Assembly: GCA_964519535.1 (NCBI GenBank)
Contig: CAZFIR010000258.1
Span: 1 to 6,155 of the forward strand
Direction: 5' to 3'
DNA length: 6,155 nucleotides
DNA from: CAYWLI01 sp964519535
Lineage (GTDB): Bacteria; Desulfobacterota; B13-G15; RBG-16-54-18
The notes below the pieces were generated by a model. The model saw only the letters and a list, made by a program, of their open reading frames with translations, did not search any database and was not told the DNA's origin. How positions within the stretch are numbered: position 1 is the first letter of the stretch; each line of letters opens with the position of its first letter. A program made the position numbers and the translations under genes. Of the stretch, positions 1-4,893 are shown piece after piece.

Positions 1-137
1 TGTCCAAAGTCTTTCAACGGCCTCTGTGCATCCTTGGGAATCTCCTCTCCGTCCTTCAGCATTTTAACGGCTACCGGATAGGTCTGAGGCCTAATATATG
101 TTGTCATCGTTTCATCTAACTTTGATAGACTCACCAT
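1..137 (-). CDS. DUF169 family protein, N-terminal part (runs off left edge)
   Basis: Only the first 45 codons are present; the gene continues beyond base 1. The visible protein starts MVSLSKLDETMTTYIRPQTY and continues with PVAVKML and an EEIP segment. An RPQT(F/Y)PVAVK motif near the N-terminus, followed by a short acidic stretch and a conserved proline, is what I know from the DUF169 family (COG2043), whose biochemical function is not established. The ATG at 135-137 is preceded by an AGGAGA Shine-Dalgarno sequence at normal spacing, so the start is well supported. It lies downstream of, and codirectional with, the SDR gene, but a 221-base gap containing a TATAAT-like sequence suggests it may have its own promoter. 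It belongs to a different DUF169 type from the copy at 3219-3971, where the matching motif is RRPVGVKF. The family call rests on one motif in a short fragment. Confidence 0.75.
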   Translation of the reverse strand, partial: MVSLSKLDETMTTYIRPQTYPVAVKMLKDGEEIPKDAQRPLKDFG

Positions 138-358
138 TGTATTATCTCCTGTATACATAGATACAAACGATTAACGCTTGATTATAATTTCCACGCCAGG
201 ATTTATGAGCTCGTTGCTCGCAAGGCGGCAGAGAGGTATCTGGCACGATAAAGAACTGAGAGACCATATGAGGACTCACACCCACCGCTTTCACACTTCT
301 CCAGAAAAGTCCCAGCGTGCCAAAATATTTCTTCTTTTTTTCATTTTTTTCCCTATCT
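138..358. other. Intergenic gap between SDR and DUF169 genes
   Basis: This stretch holds no gene I can support. On the minus strand a perfect TATAAT (plus coordinates 181-186) lies about 45 bases upstream of the DUF169 ATG, but I see no convincing -35 box at the right distance, so it is only a possible -10. An 8-base palindrome, TGTATACA, lies at 150-157, just upstream of the DUF169 Shine-Dalgarno site. A 7-base inverted pair (TGGCACG at 241-247, CGTGCCA at 315-321) is separated by 67 bases. A purine-rich run follows the SDR stop on the minus strand (plus coordinates about 330-358). A 17-codon minus-strand reading frame starts in that run, with nothing to support it as a gene. Confidence 0.5.
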
Positions 359-1183
359 TCAAGGTATGATCCCCCCTCTTCTCAGCGATCCCATGATCGA
401 TGCCCCAACGACGTCAACAACGGCGGTCCCGGCGTCTATGACGAGGGCGGCCCCGGTCATAAAGGACGAATCTTCGCTTGCGAGGAACACGCAGACGCCC
501 CCCATCTCTTTAGGCTCTGCAAACCTCTTAAGGGGCAATTCCGCGGATATCAGGTCAAAATAGGCATCGGTGTCCATACCGAGCATCTTCCCAAACTGGC
601 CGAAGTCCTGCTCCGTCATGTCCGTCTTGACGCCACCTGGGCAGACGGCATTGCACCGAATCTTGTGGGGCCCGTAATCGAGTGCTGCCTGCTGGGTGAG
701 CATGATGAGGCCCGCTTTTGAGGCATTGTAGGCCGGAAAACCAGGCAGGCATCGGAGTCCGCCAACGGAAGCAATATTGATGATGGATCCCCCGCCTGCT
801 GTGATCATATGGGGTATTGACGCCTTCATGAGGAGAAAGGGACCGGTGAGGTTTACGCCGATCACTTGCCGCCAGGCCGCGGGGTCCAAATCAGCAACAG
901 GCCCTTGGATACTGATGGCAGCATTATTGACGAGCACGTCCAATTTGCCGCCAAACTTCACCGTCGTCTCCACCATGCGCGCCGCATCCTCGTCCTTAGA
1001 GACATCCCCGGGACACGTGGTGATGCTCCCCTGGGGGAAGGATTTTGCGACCTTGTCGAGCATCTCCTTGCGACGGCCCGTAATACAGACCTTTGCTCCC
1101 TCCTCGATGAATCGCTCAACGATTGCGGTCCCTATGCCGGTACCTCCTCCGGTGACGAGTGCTACCTTTCCTTGCAGTTTCAT
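359..1183 (-). CDS. Short-chain dehydrogenase/reductase (classical SDR, probably NADP(H)-dependent)
   Basis: A 274-residue soluble Rossmann-fold oxidoreductase interconverting an alcohol and a ketone; the substrate is unknown. Motifs in order: the glycine-rich nucleotide loop TGGGTGIG (residues 11-18), GRR (36-38) after the second strand, D60-V61, NNAA (86-89), and the catalytic tetrad N111, S139, Y152 and K156 (YNASK at 152-156), followed by PGG (182-184). Arginines after strand two usually favour NADP(H) over NAD(H); that is a family rule, not a measurement. The usual C-terminal VDGG is VIDAG here, followed by a tail of about 22 residues ending RRGGIIP, longer than in many SDRs of about 250 residues. 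The ATG has an AAGGAGG site (plus 1191-1197) 7 bases upstream. Divergent from an acyl-CoA dehydrogenase, it could act as a 3-hydroxyacyl-CoA dehydrogenase. SDRs fill this role in alicyclic (BadH) and benzylsuccinate (BbsC/D) degradation, but FabG-like or other roles are equally open. Confidence 0.93.
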   Translation of the reverse strand: MKLQGKVALVTGGGTGIGTAIVERFIEEGAKVCITGRRKEMLDKVAKSFPQGSITTCPGDVSKDEDAARMVETTVKFGGKLDVLVNNAAISIQGPVADLDPAAWRQVIGVNLTGPFLLMKASIPHMITAGGGSIINIASVGGLRCLPGFPAYNASKAGLIMLTQQAALDYGPHKIRCNAVCPGGVKTDMTEQDFGQFGKMLGMDTDAYFDLISAELPLKRFAEPKEMGGVCVFLASEDSSFMTGAALVIDAGTAVVDVVGASIMGSLRRGGIIP

Positions 1184-1333
1184 GTCATTGCCTCCTTAGA
1201 AAGATTTTGCATCAACTGGCGCAATGCATCCTGCCTTATCTCCGTCTCGCTCTCTCAGCTATCCGAATCTCACTGCAATAAGCACAGAACGCTCCCTACT
1301 AACTAATGGTGCGTTGCTCCTCATACAAACATT

Positions 1334-1372
1334 AAAAAACCTACTCAGGTACACGTACATGCACCTGGTAGG
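1334..1372 (-). terminator. Hairpin with U tract in the presumed SDR leader (terminator/attenuator or operator)
   Basis: Read on the minus strand, the arms CCTAC-CAGGT and ACCTG-AGTAGG pair over ten base pairs with one bulged base. They enclose a 12-base, partly self-complementary loop and are followed directly by TTTTTT (plus 1334-1339). This is the form of a rho-independent terminator. No gene lies upstream on that strand before the divergent dehydrogenase, so the element sits between a candidate promoter and the SDR gene. It could therefore act as a transcription attenuator. The inner 22 bases (1346-1367) are a near-perfect palindrome with two mismatched pairs and a GTAC core, so a dimeric repressor site is an alternative reading. 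Confidence 0.6.
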
Positions 1373-1462
1373 TATCACCAGAAAAAAATATACCCATATC
1401 GTTTCAATGAATTAATCAAAGTTCTGTATACAAAATAATTTTCTCTATCAAGAATGGCTGGC

Positions 1463-1491
1463 ACGCTAGCATAATTCAAATTAGATGTCAA
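1463..1491 (-). promoter_or_regulatory. Candidate sigma70 promoter for the SDR gene
   Basis: On the minus strand a perfect TTGACA (plus 1486-1491) is followed after 17 bases by TAGCGT (plus 1463-1468). The second box matches the three most conserved -10 positions (T, A and final T) but not the others. Transcription from it would begin near 1456 and give a leader of about 270 bases containing the hairpin at 1340-1372. The -10 is weak, so other promoters nearer the gene are possible. Confidence 0.4.
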
Positions 1492-1527
1492 TATTAAACA
1501 AGCTGCGATACGGCAGGGAGTGGTTGC

Positions 1528-1555
1528 TTGACTTGTGATAAATTCCGTGTATTAT
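1528..1555 (+). promoter_or_regulatory. Sigma70-type promoter for the acyl-CoA dehydrogenase gene
   Basis: TTGACT (1528-1533) and TATTAT (1550-1555), separated by 16 bases, each match five of six consensus positions. The expected start of transcription is near 1562, leaving a leader of about 24 bases before the ATG at 1586. A GTG in the same frame at 1535 lies inside this promoter and so would not be on the transcript, which supports the downstream ATG as the true start. Confidence 0.7.
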
Positions 1556-1572
1556 TTTAAAAAAACTTTTCC

Positions 1573-1579
1573 AAGGAGG
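1573..1579 (+). promoter_or_regulatory. Shine-Dalgarno site fixing the acyl-CoA dehydrogenase start
   Basis: AAGGAGG lies 6 bases upstream of the ATG at 1586. It selects this start over an in-frame GTG 51 bases upstream, which lacks such a site. Confidence 0.85.
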
Positions 1580-1585
1580 GAGACC

Positions 1586-2824
1586 ATGGACTATTGGAAA
1601 AACTATCTGGGCATTTTTTTGAAGGAAGAAGATGTCGAGATGGCGAAGATGATGCATGGTTTTGTAGAAAAGGAGATCATGCCGGTGCGGCACCAGATTG
1701 ACGATGACAAGGACCACAAATTGATCACCAAGATCTTACAGGGGTTGACAAGCGTGGGCATGCAAAAGGGGCCCTTCCCGCCGGAGTACGGGGGGATGGG
1801 GGCTTCATCGGTGGTCACCAGTGCGGTGTTGCACGAGGAACTCTCCCGGGGAGACAGCGGTATTTGCACCGCATTCAATGTCGGGGCCTGGGCATGGTTT
1901 CCAGCCCTCGTATCCGGCAACAAGGCGGTGTTGGACGCCTTTGCTCCCCTGTTCTGCGGCGACGAGCTGAAGCTGGGCTGTTTTGCCATGACCGAGCCCG
2001 GCGGACCCCATGGGGGCGGTGGCTGCGACATCGAAAATCCCTCCCTGCACGGGAAGAAGATCAGGACCATGGCCAAACTCGACGGAAATGAGTGGGTCAT
2101 CAACGGACAGAAGATGTGGACATCCAACAGCGGGGTGGCGGATCTGTATTGCGTCCTCTGCACCACCGACCCCGAGAAGGGGGACGAGGGTATTGCCTTG
2201 ATCTACGTCCCCGCGGATGCCAAGGGCCTCTCCTTCGGCAAGTGGGAGAAGAAGGCGGGGATGGAGGCCGACGTGAATTCCGCCATGTATCTTGAGGACG
2301 TGAGGGTCCCCAAGGAATACCGGGCAGCCGGTCCGGGGAAGGATGCGGAGTTGCTGCACTTCAATGTGATGCTGGCGCGGATCGTCACCGCAGCCTCAGG
2401 GTTGGGAAATGCCCAGGCGACCTTTGAGACGGTGCTTAAGTATACCGGTGAAAGGATCGTCGCGGATAAGCCCATCAGGGACCACTCCATTGCCGCGGGG
2501 ATGTTGGCGGACATGGCCATCGGGATAGATACCGCAAGGAACGCTTATCTGATGGCTGCCTATATGGTAGATCACCCCGAAACATACGGCCCCCCCGTGT
2601 CGGATTTTATCCTTTCCAAGGCCAGCATCGCCAAGGTCCATGCAGCCGAGGTGGCGGTGATGGTGACCAATAAGGCCATGGAGCTTATGGGCTCATTCGG
2701 CTATGTGAGGGATTACAACGTCGAAAAGTATTGGCGTGACTGCAAGATCGTACAGCTCTGGGAGGGCGGAGCGCAATTGGGCAGATTCGACGTCTGTCGC
2801 GGCTATTACGATTGCAAGTTATAG
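1586..2824 (+). CDS. Acyl-CoA dehydrogenase family flavoprotein
   Basis: A 412-residue cytoplasmic FAD enzyme expected to oxidise an acyl-CoA to the 2,3-enoyl-CoA and pass electrons to electron-transferring flavoprotein. The family's three parts are visible: an N-terminal helical domain (about 1-130, with FPPEYGGMG at 64-72 and EELSRGDSG at 84-92), a middle beta domain (CFAMTEP at 132-138, WVINGQKMWTSNSG at 170-183) and a C-terminal helical domain (about 255-412). The usual catalytic-base motif YEGT is LWEGG (391-395), making E393 the likely base; the following QIQR-type segment is QLGR. The loop after TEP is about ten residues longer than in common family members and glycine-rich (PGGPHGGGGCDIEN). 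I recall similar loops in a subfamily of environmental anaerobes but cannot confirm it. There is no signal peptide. It has its own promoter and a terminator-like stem-loop, so it is probably monocistronic. The substrate is unassigned; beta-oxidation or alicyclic/aromatic acid breakdown is inferred from the divergent SDR. Confidence 0.94.
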   Translation: MDYWKNYLGIFLKEEDVEMAKMMHGFVEKEIMPVRHQIDDDKDHKLITKILQGLTSVGMQKGPFPPEYGGMGASSVVTSAVLHEELSRGDSGICTAFNVGAWAWFPALVSGNKAVLDAFAPLFCGDELKLGCFAMTEPGGPHGGGGCDIENPSLHGKKIRTMAKLDGNEWVINGQKMWTSNSGVADLYCVLCTTDPEKGDEGIALIYVPADAKGLSFGKWEKKAGMEADVNSAMYLEDVRVPKEYRAAGPGKDAELLHFNVMLARIVTAASGLGNAQATFETVLKYTGERIVADKPIRDHSIAAGMLADMAIGIDTARNAYLMAAYMVDHPETYGPPVSDFILSKASIAKVHAAEVAVMVTNKAMELMGSFGYVRDYNVEKYWRDCKIVQLWEGGAQLGRFDVCRGYYDCKL

Positions 2825-2894
2825 ATAAGAAAGGGATCACTTCGACTTTCTCAACGCTCCTGTTGATTTCTAGCAGCGGGGGGCGCACTCGTGT

Positions 2895-2940
2895 GAGAGG
2901 GGCTCCTTGAACGATTCATCGGTTTCAAGGAGCCTTCCTC
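2895..2940 (+). terminator. Stem-loop after the acyl-CoA dehydrogenase gene
   Basis: GGCTCCTTGAA (2901-2911) pairs perfectly with TTCAAGGAGCC (2924-2934). The stem can be extended outward with two G-U pairs, one mismatch and three further pairs (2895-2900 with 2935-2940). The loop can itself fold as CGA-TTCA-TCG. It begins about 70 bases after the stop codon. The U tract is poor (CGCGTTTCTAT follows), so termination may be weak, or the structure may mainly protect the 3' end of the message. Confidence 0.6.
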
Positions 2941-3218
2941 GCGTTTCTATCGGTAAAATCCGCAGACCAGCAAACCGTAAGCCGCTCCTTCCGTTCCCGC
3001 CTGTGTACCGGTTGCCCCTCCTTCCGGTGAACTACGAAAAATATTGAGAGGGAGTTTCTCGTGATGAGAGTTTTCAGCAAAAGCAGTCCATTGGCCTGCA
3101 GTCAGGCTCACTGTGACTCAGGGCAGTTTCCGGTGTAATCCGAGCGGCTATGAACGGGGTGAAAAAGGAGGCCGTTTTTATATTGTCCTTCTTTGGATCC
3201 TTTGCGTTATACGTGCTG
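2941..3218. other. Unassigned convergent intergenic stretch
   Basis: It lies between the ends of the acyl-CoA dehydrogenase (plus) and DUF169 (minus) genes. I found no gene on either strand; the best frame is 24 codons from ATG 3064 and is unsupported. Several small inverted repeats are visible: ACCGG/CCGGT around 3007-3030, GCCTG-CAGT-CAGGC near 3094-3107, and AACGG (3153-3157) with CCGTT (3172-3176) followed by TTTA on the plus strand. This may be a 3' structured region, a remnant, or an uncharacterised RNA. Nothing here matches a known RNA family closely enough to name. Confidence 0.5.
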
Positions 3219-3971
3219 CTACTTTTTGAGCAATTTTTGTTTCAATGTCTCAACAATTTTTCGAACTTTTTTCTTATGCGCTTCTCCACCAATGGTGTAT
3301 GAATGAGGTACCCATTGCATGTCCCGTAAGTTTGCAATCATGCCGGGGAGTAAGTCCCAGGGGATGGACATCAGTATGAGACCTTCCGGGAATAGTCGTC
3401 TCGATTTCATGCCAAAACCAAAACCGGCGACCGTAAAATTCAGTTCGCCGCTTACGTATGGATAAATGTACAACCATGCACATCCCGCCACCGGCGTTCC
3501 CTTGATGGACCACATGTTCCCGCTCGTATAACTGTGTGCCCTCAGTAATGTCTCCGCTTGACTTGTGTCGGCAAGAACAATTAATATGTCCGGCTCGAAT
3601 GACAGTTTGTCCAAAGGAGCAAAGGCGACATAGTTGATAGTATCCTTGGCAAGTCTTGGCAGGTACTGATAGAGCCTTCTGTTGGCACGCGCGTCCTTAA
3701 ACACCTCCAACTTGGGTCCTACGAGCCCGCCTTCGAAAATTGGGTCATGCTCCTCCATGCCCAATAAAAGCGGCCCGATACACGTGAAGTTTCCCTTTGT
3801 CACGTAAAATGCGTTTCCTTCCTGTGCCTCGACAAGCATCTCGCAAAAATCCAAGATCTTATCGAGCTGCTTCATTCCATCCGGTTGCGATGGCAAAAAC
3901 TTTACCCCTACGGGCCTTCTTTCGAAATTAAATTCGTTGAATATGGATAAGTCTTGTTTAATTGAGCTCAT
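3219..3971 (-). CDS. DUF169 family protein
   Basis: A 250-residue protein that I place in the DUF169 family (COG2043), widespread in anaerobic bacteria and archaea and without an established activity. Supporting motifs: RRPVGVKF (18-25), FCEMLVEAQ (42-50), FYVTKGNFTCIGPLLLGM (55-72, with C64 and a conserved LGM), and GKPG-like small-residue segments further on (VAGFGFGMKSRRLFPEG at 181-197). Three cysteines are present (43, 64, 164), two of them inside the conserved N-terminal motifs, so a metal or thiol role is possible but unproven. There is no signal peptide or membrane segment; the C-terminus is lysine-rich. The ATG at 3969-3971 has AAGGAG 6 bases upstream (plus 3978-3983). A longer in-frame start at 4085 would overlap the preceding gene and is rejected. 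It is the third gene of a minus-strand unit, 55 bases after its neighbour. Confidence 0.85.
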   Translation of the reverse strand: MSSIKQDLSIFNEFNFERRPVGVKFLPSQPDGMKQLDKILDFCEMLVEAQEGNAFYVTKGNFTCIGPLLLGMEEHDPIFEGGLVGPKLEVFKDARANRRLYQYLPRLAKDTINYVAFAPLDKLSFEPDILIVLADTSQAETLLRAHSYTSGNMWSIKGTPVAGCAWLYIYPYVSGELNFTVAGFGFGMKSRRLFPEGLILMSIPWDLLPGMIANLRDMQWVPHSYTIGGEAHKKKVRKIVETLKQKLLKK

Positions 3972-3983
3972 CTCCTTCTCCTT
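3972..3983 (-). promoter_or_regulatory. Doubled Shine-Dalgarno sequence deciding the DUF169 start
   Basis: On the minus strand AAGGAG occurs twice in tandem immediately before the ATG. The distal copy (plus 3978-3983) has the usual 6-base spacing; the proximal copy abuts the start codon. It supports the start at 3971 over the upstream in-frame start inside the neighbouring gene. Confidence 0.75.
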
Positions 3984-4026
3984 TTTATTTTTAAGTGTGC
4001 TGTTAACCCCGTTTCTTATTTTCAGT

Positions 4027-4362
4027 TTATGGGGAGAGCAGCACCTGCTCACCAAATTGCTCTGATAGTGCAGATGAAAGGGCATCGAGGGCCTTTTGGT
4101 CTGTGAACTCCACCATCAGTTCACCTTTTTCACCCACCACAAGCGTCCCGTGCTCCTCGATCACACCCAGAACATCAGAAGGTTCAACGGTCCACCAGCC
4201 GCGCGTCCGCATGAGCAGTTCCCGCCCCTTGAGCCTCTTGGGCGTGACAAGATCAATGGTGCGAAACCAGGCGTCCCAGCCTATTTCTGCCGGAGCCTTT
4301 AAGACCGGGCTCACTGGGTCATGATAAATGCGGCAGCGGCCGAATAGGCGTAACCGGATCAA
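4027..4362 (-). CDS. Unrecognised 111-residue protein (TTG start), second gene of unit
   Basis: I do not recognise this protein. It starts MIRLRLFGRCRIYHDPVSPV and looks like a mixed alpha/beta soluble protein with no signal peptide or membrane segment. It is tryptophan-rich for its size (W29, W32, W56, W57), with RTRGWWTVEPSDV (52-64) in the middle. The C-terminal third reads as a beta hairpin followed by a helix (about 72-105). The start codon is TTG. Its TGA-overlapping position (TTGA, 4359-4362) and the AAGGAGG 7 bases upstream, inside the end of the preceding gene, make this start convincing and point to translational coupling. The TAA stop is 55 bases before the DUF169 gene. Continuous frame, strong ribosome site and overlap support a real gene; function is unknown. 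Confidence 0.75.
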   Translation of the reverse strand: MIRLRLFGRCRIYHDPVSPVLKAPAEIGWDAWFRTIDLVTPKRLKGRELLMRTRGWWTVEPSDVLGVIEEHGTLVVGEKGELMVEFTDQKALDALSSALSEQFGEQVLLSP

Positions 4363-4697
4363 TGAAAAACCTCCTTGGCAAGCCTTTCTACTTCTTTTCC
4401 CTCCGGTAGTATGCCCTCAGGAATCTCGTTTCCTTCTGAACCGATGATCTTTGCAAGACAATGGACATAGATCGCAGAGGCCATTGCTTCATCCATGGTG
4501 ATGCCCATCCGGTTTGCTGCACCCCAGGCCCTCTCGAAGAGGGCACGTGTTTGCTCTCGCCATCTCCTGGTTCGAAGGTCATAGGGTGAGATATCAAGCT
4601 GTCTGAGGAATGTATGCTGAGCCGACTCCATCTCTTTAAAGACCTTTCTCATGAGCTGTACCGATGGATCCCGACCCCATTCATCTATCGCTGTCAT
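4359..4697 (-). CDS. Unrecognised 112-residue helical protein, first gene of unit
   Basis: I do not recognise this protein. From the chosen ATG it begins MTAIDEWGRDPSVQLMRKVF. It appears almost wholly alpha-helical, with charged amphipathic stretches (MRKVFKEMESAQHTFLRQLD at about 16-35; RWREQTRALFERAWGAANRM at about 45-64), then a more hydrophobic helix (MDEAMASAIYVHCLAKIIG at about 68-86) and a polar tail with EGILPEGKEVERLAKEV. No signal peptide or transmembrane helix is evident. AAAGGGG (plus 4708-4714) lies 10 bases before this ATG; an in-frame TTG two codons upstream (4703) is closer, at 4 bases, and cannot be excluded. Its stop overlaps the TTG start of the next gene by four bases, and a strong promoter lies about 90 bases upstream. 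This makes it the first gene of the unit ending in DUF169. Confidence 0.72.
   Translation of the reverse strand: MTAIDEWGRDPSVQLMRKVFKEMESAQHTFLRQLDISPYDLRTRRWREQTRALFERAWGAANRMGITMDEAMASAIYVHCLAKIIGSEGNEIPEGILPEGKEVERLAKEVFH
4370..4376 (-). promoter_or_regulatory. Shine-Dalgarno site for the TTG start at 4362
   Basis: On the minus strand AAGGAGG lies 7 bases before TTG, within the last codons of the upstream gene (its Ala-Lys-Glu-Val segment). A full-strength site at correct spacing justifies the rare TTG start and the four-base overlap. Confidence 0.8.
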
Positions 4698-4783
4698 TGG
4701 CAATTCGCCCCTTTGCTTTCTGCTTCAATGGCAACATCCGAGCAATCTTCTTCAGTGAAGTCCCTTCCTCATGGTGCTTTCAT

Positions 4784-4813
4784 ATTATATCCGTTCAGGT
4801 GGATGACTGGCAA
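4784..4813 (-). promoter_or_regulatory. Near-consensus sigma70 promoter of the three-gene unit
   Basis: On the minus strand TTGCCA (plus 4808-4813; five of six matches to TTGACA) and TATAAT (plus 4784-4789; six of six) are 18 bases apart. Transcription should start near 4777, giving a leader of about 80 bases before the ATG at 4697. Just upstream of the -35 lies an 8-base palindrome, ACGTACGT (4819-4826), which could be a regulator site. Confidence 0.75.
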
Positions 4814-4845
4814 GGAGCACGTACGTTACAATCCTCGTCCCTCTT

Positions 4846-4877
4846 GGAGCACCCATTGCGCTCGCGCACCGTGCTCC
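4846..4877 (-). terminator. Stem-loop after amzA
   Basis: GGAGCAC (plus 4846-4852) and GTGCTCC (4871-4877) form a seven-base-pair stem. Inside it TGCG/CGCA forms a second short stem across an internal loop. It starts 16 bases after the archaemetzincin stop codon and lies between that gene and the next promoter. No U tract follows on the minus strand, so it is an atypical terminator or a 3'-end stabilising structure. Confidence 0.45.
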
Positions 4878-4893
4878 AGACTCACTCATTTAG

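Larger units (their letters stand above)
1184..1585. other. Divergent control region between SDR and acyl-CoA dehydrogenase genes
   Basis: About 400 AT-rich bases with no supportable gene. They contain the plus-strand promoter for the acyl-CoA dehydrogenase, a candidate minus-strand promoter for the SDR, a strong hairpin with a U tract on the SDR side, and a TGTATACA palindrome at 1425-1432 identical to one ahead of the left DUF169 gene. The two proposed -35 boxes (1486-1491 minus, 1528-1533 plus) face away from each other with 36 bases between them, so one regulator bound here could act on both genes. Bases 1184-1333, between the hairpin and the SDR start, show nothing I recognise apart from the Shine-Dalgarno site. 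Confidence 0.7.

Noticed and set aside
317..721. Plus-strand open frame of 134 codons opposite the SDR gene
   Set aside because: It is antisense to a clearly coding SDR with all catalytic motifs, and its translation looks like a reverse-strand shadow.
1459..1473. TGGCACG as a sigma54 -24 element (also at 241-247 plus and at 315-321 minus)
   Set aside because: None of the three sites has the GC of the -12 element at the required spacing, and a 7-mer recurring this often in 6 kb is not surprising.
1535..1585. Longer acyl-CoA dehydrogenase starting at GTG 1535
   Set aside because: It lies inside the promoter spacer and lacks a Shine-Dalgarno site, while the ATG at 1586 has a perfect one. The extra 17 residues do not resemble the family.
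3064..3138. 24-codon plus-strand frame starting at ATG 3064
   Set aside because: Short, no recognisable composition or motif, only a poor purine-rich stretch upstream, and no partner gene.
3117..3175. Plus-strand text resembling the core of a cobalamin riboswitch (GGGCAG, CCGGTG, AATCC, GC, then GAACGG)
   Set aside because: The order of a few core words is suggestive, but the B12 box is absent downstream, the paired helices do not form as expected, and no plus-strand gene follows. A covariance-model search would settle it.
1527..3567. Identical 12-mer GCTTGACTTGTG at 1527-1538 and 3556-3567
   Set aside because: The second copy lies within the DUF169 coding region, where codons explain it, and flanking bases differ. 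Treated as coincidence.
3972..4085. 38-residue N-terminal extension of the right DUF169 gene
   Set aside because: It would overlap the preceding gene by about 60 bases in another frame; the ATG at 3971 has a strong ribosome site and starts the protein in the family's usual way.
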